Shown: piece by piece, positions 9,579 through 18,893 of the stretch
How the letters are laid out: each line of letters starts with the position of its first letter
Position numbering within the stretch: position 1 is the stretch's first letter
Assembly: GCF_902502825.2 (NCBI RefSeq)
Contig: NZ_LR723671.1
Location: forward strand, 1-64,000
DNA from: Pseudorhizobium flavum
Lineage (GTDB): Bacteria; Pseudomonadota; Alphaproteobacteria; Rhizobiales; Rhizobiaceae
Reading direction: 5' to 3'
DNA length: 64,000 nucleotides
The notes under the pieces: model-generated
What the model saw: only the letters and a program-made list of their open reading frames with translations
Database searches by the model: none
Told to the model about the DNA's origin: nothing
Position numbers and translations under genes: made by a program

Positions 9579-10511
9579 TCACTCTTCAAACTCAAGCTGA
9601 GCCGGCAACGTTTTGCGGTAGATCCACCAATCCTTGTGGTGTTCTCCAAGCATGCTTTCTTCGAAGAATACCGCTTGATTTCGCCCCTGCTGCTTAGCTT
9701 TGTACAGGGCAACATCGGCAGCGCGGAACAGGTCCTCCGCGCACGGTGCTTGAGATGCGAAGGCGGCGCCAAGCGAAACAGTCACACTTCCCAGATCAAG
9801 GCCAATGCGCGAGTTCTTGAACTTCCGCCTTGCAACCGTGGAACAAAGCTTGTGGCAGAAGGTCATCACCTCGTCGCGCGTCCACCCCTTCAAGATCAAT
9901 CCGAACTCCTCACCGCCGCTTCGAGAAACGAATGTCCCTTTAGGAGCGGCCGCACGAAGGACGCGTCCGACCGTAACAAGAACCTGATCCCCTATGGCGT
10001 GGCCGTAGCTGTCATTCACCTTCTTGAAATGATCAATATCGGCCAGGACCAAAGCGGTCAGTGGAAGCGCCACAGAGCCACCGTAGACGTCCGCCAGCTC
10101 CTCATCAAAAGCACGACGGTTGGCTAGACCAGTAAGGGAATCGGTGTTGGCGGCCTTCTTGTATTTCTCGAGTTGATCATAAACGTCGGTTATCTCCGCC
10201 GAGGTGCGGTCGACATGTCGGACCGTGGACTTGCCTTGTGATATGGTTTCACCAGTCGCTGTGCTGAGCGCGCCGACCACGCCTTTTACCATTTCCGCAG
10301 TCTGGGCGCTGACATCCGCTAGCCGCCCCGCAGCCTCTCCCAAAAGAGCGTTGTAGTTCTCCAGGACAACATGCTACCGTTGTATCTGCGACATCATCCC
10401 TCCCAGCTGATCGGACAAGCGCTCATTGACATCCCGGAAGAACTGGAGCGTGCCAAAGCCCATCTCGGTTGCGGCCAATTCATCAAGCTCCGGCTGGTCC
10501 TTATTCCATGC
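9579..10511 (-). pseudogene. GGDEF diguanylate cyclase with premature in-frame stop
   Basis: The C-terminal 170 residues form an intact GGDEF domain: ANTDSLTGLANRRAFDEELA, ADIDHFKKVNDSYGHAIGD and the active-site loop SGGEEF, then DVALYKAKQQGRN. Such enzymes make cyclic di-GMP from two GTP. The frame continues upstream of the first listed Met (10343) to about 10511 with plausible coding sequence (GFGTLQFFRDVNERLSDQL, then HVVLENYNALLGEA), interrupted only by a TAG at 10374-10376. The natural start is probably the ATG at 10463. The gene is therefore either nonsense-mutated or restarts after the stop. No sensor domain is seen. Confidence 0.75.
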
Positions 10512-10514
10512 CTA

Positions 10515-10947
10515 ATCACAGGTGGTGGCTAGCATGCGTGTCGGCGAAGCGGTCGACCTTACGGATGTCGTATGAGTTTCCGGCGTCGCGCTGGGGATTT
10601 GGGGCGAGTAAGCAGTGTGGCCTTGGGAGAGCTTTTCGAAGAGCGAATTCTAGTCGATTCCGTCACGTCGGCCAAGAGCGCAGGGGAAATGGTGGCGACG
10701 ATACGTACATATCGGAAGCTGAGGCCGGGACGGTTCTCAGGGGATGCTGTAGCCGCCAGAACACGGTGTGTTTGAGCGGCGACTCAGCCTCAAGCCGCTT
10801 ATTACAAACGCGACTGAGATTTGTCTTTCTTGGTAAATTCAACCAAGACTCACTCGCTGTTTCGCAGCAAGGGCAGCCAATGTCTGAATACGCTTGTTGC
10901 CAGTCACAGTGTCAAAAACCATCCTTCCTTATCATATTCCATTAGAC
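10515..10947. other. intergenic region without recognisable gene
   Basis: Several short frames cross this stretch, but none has a recognisable motif or consistent codon use. It separates the mobile-element debris from the catabolic island, so the left boundary of the island probably falls here. Confidence 0.4.
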
Positions 10948-10959
10948 GAAACGCGTTCC
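10948..10959. promoter_or_regulatory. putative IclR operator, copy 1
   Basis: GAAACGCGTTCC is a near-perfect 12-bp inverted repeat 38 bp before the MmgE/PrpD start codon. It matches the copies at 20192, 25393 and 32642 (consensus GRAAYRYRTTCC). Role inferred from repetition and the nearby IclR genes. Confidence 0.6.
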
Positions 10960-10996
10960 AATAGTTATTCTCCTCCAATATCCTAGAGGAGGCCTC

Positions 10997-12367
10997 ATGA
11001 ATATTCATTCTAGTGGCACGAGTGTGGCGTTCGCTAAGGACGTTCTCGGCATCGGCCAGCGCGGCCTGCGGGATGCCGATCGGGAGCAGCTTCGCCGATT
11101 GCTCCTTGATTGCTACGGCGTCAGCCGCGTCGGGGCCGCGCAGCCGTGGAGCGTCAGCCTCGGGACATGGGCGCGGCGCTTTTCCGGCGCTGGTAAGGCG
11201 CCGGTGATCAGCACGAATATTTTCGCGCCGCCCATGACGGCGGCTTTCGTAAATGGCACGGCCGCCCATGGCTATGAACTCGACGATACACATGAAGCCT
11301 CGATGAGCCACCCGGGCTCGGTCGTCATTCCTGCGGCGCTTGCGGTTGCGGCCGAGCGTGATTGCGCGATGGAGGAGACGCTTGTCGCCATCGCCTGCGG
11401 TTATGAGGTCATGGCGCGCCTCGGCATGGCGGCCCGTGTGAACGACATCATCCACGACGGGTTTCACCCGACCGCTCTGTTCGGGCCGTTCGGCTCGGCC
11501 ACTGCGGCGGGCGTTCTGATGGAGCTCGATGAATATGATCTCTGCCGAGCCTGGGGCCATGCCCTTTCGCTGACCGGCGGGTCAATGCAGTTCTCGGACG
11601 AGACGACGGGTACGGCGGTCAAGCGCCTCCATGCCGGCTATGCCGCGCAGAACGGTGTCCTGGCGGCGGAAATGGCGGGTTGCGGCATCGAGGCGCCGCA
11701 TGCGGCGCTCGACGGGAAATACGGTTTCCTCGCCCTGTTTGCCCGTCATCCGGACCCGTCCCTTCTCCGCGTGAATGAAGACGATGAATTGCAGATCCAC
11801 CGCACCAGCTTCAAACCCTATGCCTGCTGCCGCCTGTTCCACGCGGCGATCGATTGCATAGAGGCGATCCGGCACGAGAGCGGGCAGGCTCATGCGGCGA
11901 TCACCGGCATCACCGTGCGCGCGCCGGGCGTGGTCGCCGAACAGCACATGCTGCAAAATCCGGGCACGGCCATGGCCGCGCAATACAGCCTGCCCTTCGT
12001 CGCGGCGGCGACGGCGATCTACGGTCCCCATCGCCACGACATCTACCAGGACGACAAGCTCGGCGATCCGGCCATCAAGGCGCTCGCTGACCGGGTGAAA
12101 TGCGTCGCCGATCCGGATATCGAGGCGGCCTATCCAGCGCAGATGGGGTCGAGCGTAGATATCCGCTTCGCAGACGGCACGGTTCACACCCGCACGCTGA
12201 TGGATTGCCTCGGAACCGCCGCCAACCCCATGTCGACCGACGCGCTTTGCGGAAAAGCCGCCGGCCTCCTGCGCATGGCGGGGCCGGCAACGGATGCGCA
12301 GGCCGCCCGCTGCATGATCTGGAGCGAAAGCCGCGGCCGCGCCTTAGCGGCGCTTTTCGCCCACTGA
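10997..12367 (+). CDS. MmgE/PrpD family protein
   Basis: The 456-residue length and motifs (HGYELDDTHEASMSHPGSVV, IACGYEVMARLGMAA, GFHPTALFGPFGSA) are typical of the MmgE/PrpD fold. The fold includes 2-methylcitrate dehydratase, cis-aconitate decarboxylase and several isomerases of branched tricarboxylates. The start has a strong Shine-Dalgarno (GAGGAGG) 5 bp upstream. It is monocistronic, with a terminator hairpin after it and a putative IclR operator before it. No prpB/prpC genes adjoin it, so methylcitrate-cycle function is not supported. A PrpD-like gene also occurs in the itaconate-degradation locus of Pseudomonas aeruginosa, which fits the C5-dicarboxylate genes here. Substrate unknown. 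Confidence 0.9.
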   Translation: MNIHSSGTSVAFAKDVLGIGQRGLRDADREQLRRLLLDCYGVSRVGAAQPWSVSLGTWARRFSGAGKAPVISTNIFAPPMTAAFVNGTAAHGYELDDTHEASMSHPGSVVIPAALAVAAERDCAMEETLVAIACGYEVMARLGMAARVNDIIHDGFHPTALFGPFGSATAAGVLMELDEYDLCRAWGHALSLTGGSMQFSDETTGTAVKRLHAGYAAQNGVLAAEMAGCGIEAPHAALDGKYGFLALFARHPDPSLLRVNEDDELQIHRTSFKPYACCRLFHAAIDCIEAIRHESGQAHAAITGITVRAPGVVAEQHMLQNPGTAMAAQYSLPFVAAATAIYGPHRHDIYQDDKLGDPAIKALADRVKCVADPDIEAAYPAQMGSSVDIRFADGTVHTRTLMDCLGTAANPMSTDALCGKAAGLLRMAGPATDAQAARCMIWSESRGRALAALFAH

Positions 12368-12380
12368 GGAGGCACGAAAA

Positions 12381-12408
12381 GGAGCGGGTTTCTTTTATTA
12401 CCCGCTCC
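12381..12408. terminator. bidirectional hairpin terminator
   Basis: Arms GGAGCGGGT and ACCCGCTCC form a 9-bp perfect stem with a T-rich 10-nt loop. It lies between two convergent genes (ending 12367 and 12432). There is an A run before the stem for minus-strand transcripts and only a short T-containing tail on the plus strand. Confidence 0.65.
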
Positions 12409-12431
12409 GTTCACGTAAGCATTCCTGTCTG

Positions 12432-14093
12432 TCAGGGCGTGTTGCGTCTCGCCAGCAGGCCCTTGCCGATCACCTGCGCCTGGATTTCGGCCGCGCCTTC
12501 GAAAATGTTGAGGATGCGCGCGTCGCACAGCACGCGGCTGATCTCGAATTCCAAGGCATAGCCGTTGCCGCCGTGGATCTGCAAGGCGTTGTCGGCATTG
12601 CTCCAGGCGACGCGCGCGGCCAAGAGCTTTGCCATGCCCGCCTCGATGTCGCAGCGGCGGCCTTCGTCCTTAGCGGCGGCGGCGTGGTAGGTAAGCGCGC
12701 CTGCCATGGCCTGTTCGGCGACCATGAGCGCCAGCTTGTCGCACACGCGGGGGAAATGGACGATGGCCTTGCCGAACTGCTTGCGGTCGGTGGCATAGGC
12801 AAAGCCGAGTTCGAAGGCGCGCTGGGCGACGCCGAGGGCGCGGGCGGCGGTCTGGATGCGCGCGCCCTCGAAGGTCTGCATGAGCTGCTTGAAGCCCTCT
12901 CCGGTTGCCATCCCGAGCAGGCCGTCGGCGGGTACGGGGAAATCGGAGAAGGAGATCTGGTACTCCCGCATGCCGCGATAGCCGAGAACGGGAATGTCGC
13001 TGCCGTCCAGCCCGGCATCGGGGAATGGCGCATCCCTAGTGCCGCGCCGCTTCGGAGCGAGGAACATGGACAGGCCTCGATAGCCCCGCTCGTCCGGCTC
13101 GGAGCGGGCGAGCACGGTCATCAGATCGCTGCGCGCGGCATGGGTGATCCAGGCCTTGCTGCCGGTGATGGACCAGGTGCCGTCGGCGCTGCGGCGGGCA
13201 CGCGTCTGCAGATGCGCAAGGTCGGAGCCGGTATCGGGCTCGGTGAACACGGCCGTCGGCAGGATGGAACCGTCCGCGATGCCGGGCAGCCAGCGGGCCT
13301 TCTGCTCCGCCGTGCCGGCAAGCGAGATCAGCTCTCCGGCGATCTCCGAACGCGTGCCGAGCGATCCCGCCGCTACCCAGCCCCGGCTCAGTTCCTCGGT
13401 GACGACGCACATGGCCGTCTTCCCGAGACCGAAGCCGCCGTGCTCCTCCGCGATGCAGACGCCGAACGTGCCGAGTTCGGCCATTTCTGCGACGACGGAA
13501 TCCGGAATGAGATCGTCGGCGAGATGCCAGCGGTGCGCATGCGGCAGGATGCGATCCGTGGTGAAGCGGCGGAACTGCTCGCGGATGGCTGCGAGGAAAG
13601 CGTCGTCGCCCGGGCGCGACAGCGTGCCGCCGTCGCCAAGACCGTCTACCAGCGCGGCGCGGTTTTCAGGGCCGTTGCCCCCGCGGACGAACCAGTCGAC
13701 AGCGGGATTGGCGGCAAGCTCGGCCGCCGGCCGGTCGGCGCCGATCTCGTTCGGGCGGAAGATCTCGGTCTGGCTCATGGGAATGCCGCCGAGAAGCTGG
13801 GCGAGATATTCGCCGATGCCGATGCGGAAGGCGAGGTCGTCCAGCGCGCCGAGCGCGTCGCGGCTGGCAAGGGCCTCCACCGTCTTGGCGCCTTGCACGA
13901 TGGCCTGCACTACGGTGGCGATCCAGGCGAGCCCGTGCAATGCGCGCTGCGGATCCGTTCCCGCCGGCGTGCCGGCGGCCATATGTGCATCGACCGCGGC
14001 AAGCGCTCTTTGCTGGAAAAGCTGCGCCGCCTGGGCCGCCTCCCGGTAGCGTTCGAGGTCCTTTTTGGCGGCTGTCGTGGATTCTCTTGCCAT
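12432..14093 (-). CDS. mcd: (2S)-methylsuccinyl-CoA dehydrogenase-like acyl-CoA dehydrogenase
   Basis: The 553 residues are too long for an ordinary acyl-CoA dehydrogenase. A helical N-terminal extension of about 150 residues precedes the ACAD core, as in methylsuccinyl-CoA dehydrogenase of the ethylmalonyl-CoA pathway. Core motifs are [17 protein letters not shown] (FAD contact), [52 protein letters not shown], and [13 protein letters not shown] followed by [16 protein letters not shown]. The last contains the usual catalytic Glu position. Predicted reaction: methylsuccinyl-CoA to mesaconyl-C1-CoA, electrons to ETF (encoded at 39215-40921). It is divergent from the SucA-like gene with a 146-bp shared upstream region. 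No ethylmalonyl-CoA mutase or crotonyl-CoA carboxylase gene is in the window, so the substrate may come from another route. Confidence 0.75.
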   Translation of the reverse strand: MARESTTAAKKDLERYREAAQAAQLFQQRALAAVDAHMAAGTPAGTDPQRALHGLAWIATVVQAIVQGAKTVEALASRDALGALDDLAFRIGIGEYLAQLLGGIPMSQTEIFRPNEIGADRPAAELAANPAVDWFVRGGNGPENRAALVDGLGDGGTLSRPGDDAFLAAIREQFRRFTTDRILPHAHRWHLADDLIPDSVVAEMAELGTFGVCIAEEHGGFGLGKTAMCVVTEELSRGWVAAGSLGTRSEIAGELISLAGTAEQKARWLPGIADGSILPTAVFTEPDTGSDLAHLQTRARRSADGTWSITGSKAWITHAARSDLMTVLARSEPDERGYRGLSMFLAPKRRGTRDAPFPDAGLDGSDIPVLGYRGMREYQISFSDFPVPADGLLGMATGEGFKQLMQTFEGARIQTAARALGVAQRAFELGFAYATDRKQFGKAIVHFPRVCDKLALMVAEQAMAGALTYHAAAAKDEGRRCDIEAGMAKLLAARVAWSNADNALQIHGGNGYALEFEISRVLCDARILNIFEGAAEIQAQVIGKGLLARRNTP

Positions 14094-14166
14094 TTTTCCC
14101 GTCCCGTTCGGCCGAAGTGGCGGATGCGATTTGTGTGAAGATCGCCATTGTGCGAAGTTGTAATAT

Positions 14167-14181
14167 TGAATAGCCTATTCA
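14167..14181. promoter_or_regulatory. palindrome TGAATA-GCC-TATTCA in divergent promoter region
   Basis: A perfect 6-3-6 inverted repeat lies between the divergent mcd-like (start 14093) and sucA-like (start 14240) genes. It differs from the GRAAYRYRTTCC sites, so a different regulator, possibly the IclR protein encoded just after the sucA-like gene, may use it. Inference only. Confidence 0.45.
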
Positions 14182-14239
14182 TCAAGAGAATTATCGACAT
14201 GGTTCTGAAAGGCGGTGCGGCCGCCTATGCGAGGCGAGG

Positions 14240-16894
14240 ATGAACATTCCGATCGGCGGCGATTCCCAGTTCTTCATGGATCTCTATGCCCGATATAGGC
14301 GCGATCGCTTTTCCGTTCCCGCGGACTGGCTGGTCTATTTCGAAGGCATGGAGGGCGGCCGGCCGGAGGCGGTGGTCGCCGATCTCGGGCCGGAATTGCT
14401 TGATCGCTACCGTCGTTTCGGCCATCTGGAGGCGCAGCTCGATCCGCTCGCGGCGAACACCTGCAGCCATCCGGCGCTCGCGACCTTGCGCGAGAAGATT
14501 TCGGCGCGGGCGGCGGATCTCTGCCGGCTGCGCTTCGGTGGAGAGGAGCGGTCGCTGCCGCTCGGCGAGGCCGAGCGCCTCGTACGCAATGCTTATGCCG
14601 GCAGCGCCACGCTGGAGGCCGAGCACCTTGTCGACGATGCACAGCGCGCCTGGCTGAATGCGCATTTCGAGGCGGCGGTCACCGCGCCTGCCGCGCGCCC
14701 TATCGTTGCCGGCGCTCTTCAGGCGGTGCTGGAGGCGGACGAATTCGAATCCTTCATGCGCGTCAAGTTCCCGACCAAGAAGCGCTTCGGCGCGGAGGGC
14801 TCGGAGTCTTCCATCGCCTTCCTCATGCAGGCGCTCCGCTCGGCCGCGGGGGCGGGTATCGACAATGTTGTCATCGGCGGCATGCATCGCGGCCGCCTTG
14901 CCACGCTTGCGGTAGCGCTCCGGAAGAACCCGGCGGTGCTGGCGGGCGAGCTGAAGGGGCGCGACTTTTCCAGCAATCCTGCCTTTACCGGCGACGTGCC
15001 CTATCATCTCGGCTATTCGACCGAGCTGGCCTTCGGCGAGAAGGGCCTGAAGGTCGATCTCATGCCGCATCCCTCCCATCTGATGGTGGTGGCTCCGGTC
15101 GCGCTCGGCTATGGGCGCGCGGTCGCCCGCAATGCCTCGGCGCTGCCGCTGCTGATGCATACCGACGCGGCCTTCGCCGGTCAGGGCGTGACGATGGAAC
15201 TGATGCAGCTCGGCGGGCTGAAGGGCTACGGCAATGGCGGCACGATCCACCTCGTCGTCAACAACCGGATCGGCTTTACCACCCTGCCATCGGAAGGGCG
15301 GACCTCCCGCTATTGCACGGATGTCGCCAAGGCGGTGGAGGCGCCGGTCCTCCACGTCAACGGCGACGATCCCGTCACGGTCGGCAAGGTGGCCGCGCTG
15401 GCCGTTGCCTGGCGCAATGCCTTCGGGCGGGACGTGGTGATTGATCTCGTATGCTATCGCCGCTACGGCCATAACGAGCTGGACGAGCCGCGCTTCACCC
15501 AGCCCCTCATGTGGAACGCCATCGACACCCACCCGCCGCTCCGCCAAGCGATCACGGCGCGCGCGGCTGATGAGTTTCCGGCGGAACTGGCCGAGGCGGA
15601 GCAGGCGGCGGCGCTCTTCCGGGAAACGCTCCGCGAGGGCTTCGAGACGGCCGACAGCGTGATGCCGAACGATCCGCTGATCCAGGATCAGGCTTGGGCC
15701 GGCTTTGCGATCCGGCATGAGGAACAGTTGCTGGCGCCCGTGATGACCGGGCTCGATGTGGAGCGCCTTCGGCAGGTCGGCATCGCCATTTCCACGCTTC
15801 CGGACGATATGAAGGCCAATGTGAAGGTGGAGCGGTTCCATGCCCAGCGGGCCGAGACGATCCGCACCGGCGAAGGCATCAATTTCGCCACCGCCGAGGC
15901 GCTGGCCTTTGCGACGCTCGTCGCGGAAGGTCGGAGCGTCCGCCTGTCCGGCCAGGATGCGGTGCGCGGCACCTTCACCCAGCGGCATCTTGCCGTGCAC
16001 GATGCGGCAACCGGCAGGACCTGCAAGCCGATCGAGCAGGCGGCGGTGCGGCCCGGGCAGATCGAGATCGTCAACAGCCCGCTCTCCGAATACGGCGTCC
16101 TCGGCTTCGAATATGGCCATAGCCTCGTCGATCCGCAGGCGCTGGTCGTCTGGGAGGCGCAGTTCGGCGATTTCCTGAACGGCGCCCAGATCGTCGTCGA
16201 CCAGTATATCGTTTCGGCAGAAGCGAAATGGCAGTTGCGCTCCGGCCTAGTGATCGCCCTGCCGCATGGGCTGGAAGGGCAGGGGCCGGATCACTCCTCG
16301 GCGCGCATCGAGCGCATCGCCCAGCTCTATGCGAGCGGCAACCTTGTCATTGCGCAGCCGACCACGCCGGCCAGTCTCTTCCATCTCTTGCGACGGCAGG
16401 TGCTGGCGCCCTGGCGCAAACCGCTGTTCCTGATCGCGCCCAAGGCTATGCTGCGCATGCGGGCGGCGACCTCGGCGCTGACCGAGATAGGCGAGGGAAC
16501 GGGCTTCCGGCCGGTTCTTGCCGATCCGCCCACCGCGTCGGAGCGGGTGCGCCGCGTCATCCTCTGCTCGGGCAAGGTGGCCTATGCGCTGGAGGAGGCG
16601 CGCGAGGTGGCCTGCCTTCAGGATGCCGTCGCGCTCGTCCGCATCGAGCAGATCGCGCCTTTCCCAGAGGCGGCGGTGCGCGCCGCCCTTGCCGGGCTCG
16701 GTGGCGCGGAGATGGTCTGGTGCCAGGAGGAGCCGGGGAACCAGGGGGCATGGCCCTTCCTTTCGCAGCATCTGAAGGCGATCGCGGATGTCCGGCTCAT
16801 CGCGCGGCCCGCCACCTCCGTTAGCGCCGGCGGCTCCATCGAGCGCCACGAGCGGGAGCAGGCGCAGCTCATGGCGCGGGCCATGGACCTTTGA
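14240..16894 (+). CDS. 2-oxoglutarate dehydrogenase E1 (SucA)-like 2-oxoacid decarboxylase
   Basis: The protein is thiamin-diphosphate dependent, 884 residues, shorter than housekeeping rhizobial SucA (roughly 990). Motifs include a SucA-type start (FFMDLYARYRRDRFSVPADW), GGMHRGRLATLA, HTDAAFAGQGVTMELMQL, GGTIHLVVNNRIGFTT, YRRYGHNELDEP, and DHSSARIERIAQLYA in the transketolase-like C-terminal part. No E2 or E3 gene is nearby, so it would borrow housekeeping partners. Pairing with the methylsuccinyl-CoA dehydrogenase-like gene suggests a substrate other than 2-oxoglutarate. 3-Methyl-2-oxoglutarate would yield 2-methylsuccinyl-CoA directly. A 2-oxoadipate role is also possible. The family call is firm, the substrate is inference. 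Confidence 0.8.
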   Translation: MNIPIGGDSQFFMDLYARYRRDRFSVPADWLVYFEGMEGGRPEAVVADLGPELLDRYRRFGHLEAQLDPLAANTCSHPALATLREKISARAADLCRLRFGGEERSLPLGEAERLVRNAYAGSATLEAEHLVDDAQRAWLNAHFEAAVTAPAARPIVAGALQAVLEADEFESFMRVKFPTKKRFGAEGSESSIAFLMQALRSAAGAGIDNVVIGGMHRGRLATLAVALRKNPAVLAGELKGRDFSSNPAFTGDVPYHLGYSTELAFGEKGLKVDLMPHPSHLMVVAPVALGYGRAVARNASALPLLMHTDAAFAGQGVTMELMQLGGLKGYGNGGTIHLVVNNRIGFTTLPSEGRTSRYCTDVAKAVEAPVLHVNGDDPVTVGKVAALAVAWRNAFGRDVVIDLVCYRRYGHNELDEPRFTQPLMWNAIDTHPPLRQAITARAADEFPAELAEAEQAAALFRETLREGFETADSVMPNDPLIQDQAWAGFAIRHEEQLLAPVMTGLDVERLRQVGIAISTLPDDMKANVKVERFHAQRAETIRTGEGINFATAEALAFATLVAEGRSVRLSGQDAVRGTFTQRHLAVHDAATGRTCKPIEQAAVRPGQIEIVNSPLSEYGVLGFEYGHSLVDPQALVVWEAQFGDFLNGAQIVVDQYIVSAEAKWQLRSGLVIALPHGLEGQGPDHSSARIERIAQLYASGNLVIAQPTTPASLFHLLRRQVLAPWRKPLFLIAPKAMLRMRAATSALTEIGEGTGFRPVLADPPTASERVRRVILCSGKVAYALEEAREVACLQDAVALVRIEQIAPFPEAAVRAALAGLGGAEMVWCQEEPGNQGAWPFLSQHLKAIADVRLIARPATSVSAGGSIERHEREQAQLMARAMDL

Positions 16895-16980
16895 GCGGCT
16901 GCCGGCCTCGCAAGGGGAGTGGAAAAACCGCCGGGGCATTGCTATTGACCGCTGACGCAACGGGTTTCAGGGAGCGCTTC

Positions 16981-17772
16981 ATGGCGGCTTTTCGTCCGGT
17001 CAGGGCCTTGCAGCGGGGTCTTGACGTTCTCAGGCTGTTGAACGAGGAGAGCCCCCGCACGGCGACCACCCTTGCCCGCGATACCAAGCTGCCGCAGCCG
17101 ACCGTCGTGCGCATCCTCGAAACGCTCATCGCTTCGGGCTATGTCTACAAGAACAAGGACACGAGCGAATTCGCCGTCACCGCGCGGGTGCTCTCGCTGA
17201 GCCAGGGCTACGATGCCGGCTCGCGGCTGGTGCAGCTCGCCCAGCCGCTGATCGAGCAGTTGCGCTCGGCCATCGGATGGCCCTCCAACCTTGCCGTCTA
17301 TCTCGATTCGGAAGCGGCCATGTCGATCGCCTATACCAATCGGAGCGCGATGGGCCTCTCCGTGCCCGGCCGGCTCGGCGCGCGGCTGCCGCTGCTGGTG
17401 ACGGGTGTCGGCCGCGTGCTGCTCGCCTCGGTGACGGAGGAGAAGCGGGCGCAGATCTTCGGCCAGCTCAAGAAGTCGAAGAGCCTGTGGGACACCGATC
17501 CGCAATTCTGGCAGGGGCTGGACGAGATCCTGGCGGAGACCAGAAGCCGCGGCTATGCCTTCGCCGACCAGTCCTATCTCGACGATATCTACGATTCGAG
17601 GATCTGGGCGGTCGCCGTGCCGATCACGGTGAAGGGCGAGGTGACGGCGGCGATCAGCACGCTGATCCTGCAAGGTACCGGGCCGCGCGACAAGATCGTC
17701 GGGCGCGTGCTGCCGCGCCTGCGCAAGACGGCCGACGAGATCGGCCGCCAGCTCGGCAAGGAACAGCCCTAA
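16981..17772 (+). CDS. IclR-family transcriptional regulator 1
   Basis: I start at the ATG at 16981 (MAAFRPVRALQRGLDVLRLL), which has GGAG 7 bp upstream. A longer in-frame extension to 16891 overlaps the sucA-like stop and has no family similarity. The 263-residue protein has an N-terminal winged helix (about 10-70; TATTLARDTKLPQPTVVRIL) and the IclR effector domain. The latter includes GARLPLLVTGVGRVLLAS, then ETRSRGYAFADQSYLDDIY and VPITVKGEVTAAISTLIL. It follows the sucA-like gene by 86 bp on the same strand and probably senses a pathway acid or CoA ester. Confidence 0.9.
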   Translation: MAAFRPVRALQRGLDVLRLLNEESPRTATTLARDTKLPQPTVVRILETLIASGYVYKNKDTSEFAVTARVLSLSQGYDAGSRLVQLAQPLIEQLRSAIGWPSNLAVYLDSEAAMSIAYTNRSAMGLSVPGRLGARLPLLVTGVGRVLLASVTEEKRAQIFGQLKKSKSLWDTDPQFWQGLDEILAETRSRGYAFADQSYLDDIYDSRIWAVAVPITVKGEVTAAISTLILQGTGPRDKIVGRVLPRLRKTADEIGRQLGKEQP

Positions 17773-17778
17773 GCGGGA

Positions 17779-18890
17779 TTAGGCGTTCACGTTGATGCTC
17801 AGCGGATCGCGCGTGCGCATCTTCGGATGGCAGCGCTCGTACTGGCCGGGGAACCCGACCTTGCCGTTGAGTTCGAAGGAGGCGTGCCAGACCCAGCGGG
17901 GATTGTAGAGCATGGCACGTCCCAGGGCGACGAGATCGGCCCGTCCGGTGGAGACGATGTCCTCGGCCTGCGCCGGTTCGGTGATCAGCCCGACCCCGAT
18001 GACGGGTACATCGACAGCCTCCTTGATCGCGGCGGCGAGCGGGATCTGGTAGCTCGGCCCGACCAGAATGGTCTGGTCCGCCACCGTGCCGCCGCTCGAC
18101 GCGGTAATGTAGTCGACGCCCGCCTTTTCCGTCTCTTTCGCGAAGTCGACCGCCTCCTCGATGGTCCAGCCGCCCTGAGCCCAGTCGGTGCCGTTGACGC
18201 GGATGCCGAGGATGCGATCCTTCGGCCAGACCGCGCGGACGGCTCGCACCACCTCCAGGGGAAAGCGCATGCGGTTCTCCAGCGACCCGCCATGGGCGTC
18301 GGTGCGCCGGTTCGTCAGCGGCGACAGGAAGGAGTGCAACAGGTAGCCGTGGGCGGCGTGGATCTCCACCGCGTCGAAGCCGAGGTCGCGCGCACTTGTG
18401 GCGGCATCCGCAAAGGATTTGATGATGTAGGCGATGTCGTGCGCCTCCAGAGCCTCCGGCGTGTCGCGGCCTGGATAGGCAATGGGCGAGGGGCCGACGA
18501 CGCGCCAGCCGCCGTCTTCCTCGCGCATGACGTCGCGGCCCTTCCAGGCGGGGTTCACGCTACCCTTGCGGCCGGCATGGGCGAGCTGGATGCCCCATTT
18601 CGAATCGCCGTTGGCACGGTAGAAGCGCAGGACGCGCTCCAGCGCGGTGGCGTTCTGGTCGCTCCAGAGCCCGAGGCAGGTGGTGCTGACGCGGCCGCGC
18701 GGCTCCACCGCCGTCGCCTCGACGATCACCAGCCCCGCGCCGGAAACGGCGAGATTGCCGAGATGCATGAGATACCAGTCGGTCGCATTGCCGGCATTGT
18801 CTGCCGATTGCTGGCCCATGGGCGAAACGACGATCCGGTTGAGCAGCGCCACGTCGTTGATCGTGATGGGAGTGAAGAGTTAGAGGCCAT
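17779..18890 (-). pseudogene. NADH:flavin oxidoreductase (old yellow enzyme), probably frameshifted at the start
   Basis: From 18852 on this is a complete FMN-binding barrel of the YqjM/NamA type: NRIVVSPMGQQSAD, IQLAHAGRKGS, EIHAAHGYLLHSFLSPLTN, RRTDAHGGSLENRMRF and LVALGRAMLYNPRW. In the same frame the expected first strand (LFTPITINDVALLNRIVV) is encoded just upstream, but a TAA precedes it. An ATG at 18890 (MAS) lies in another frame, 3 bp past the stop of the upstream CoA-transferase gene. A one-base loss in about 18873-18885 would join the two. Without repair only the GTG at 18852 remains, losing the first beta strand. The enzyme reduces activated C=C bonds; it may reduce an enoyl- or dienoyl-CoA here. 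Confidence 0.7.
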
Positions 18891-18893
18891 GCG

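Noticed and set aside
8961..10127. 388-codon plus-strand frame over the GGDEF region
   Set aside because: The minus strand encodes an unmistakable GGDEF domain; the plus frame is its shadow.
10997..12367. MmgE/PrpD gene as part of a methylcitrate cycle
   Set aside because: No prpB, prpC or acnD gene is in the window and it is transcribed alone.
12432..14093. Complete ethylmalonyl-CoA pathway
   Set aside because: Only the dehydrogenase-like gene is present; no crotonyl-CoA carboxylase/reductase or ethylmalonyl-CoA mutase is seen.
12573..14138. Plus-strand frame opposite the methylsuccinyl-CoA-dehydrogenase-like gene
   Set aside because: Antisense shadow without family features.
14225..16120. 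Long minus-strand frame opposite the SucA-like gene
   Set aside because: Shadow of a protein with clear TPP-enzyme motifs; composition is His/Arg-rich and repetitive as usual for antisense frames.
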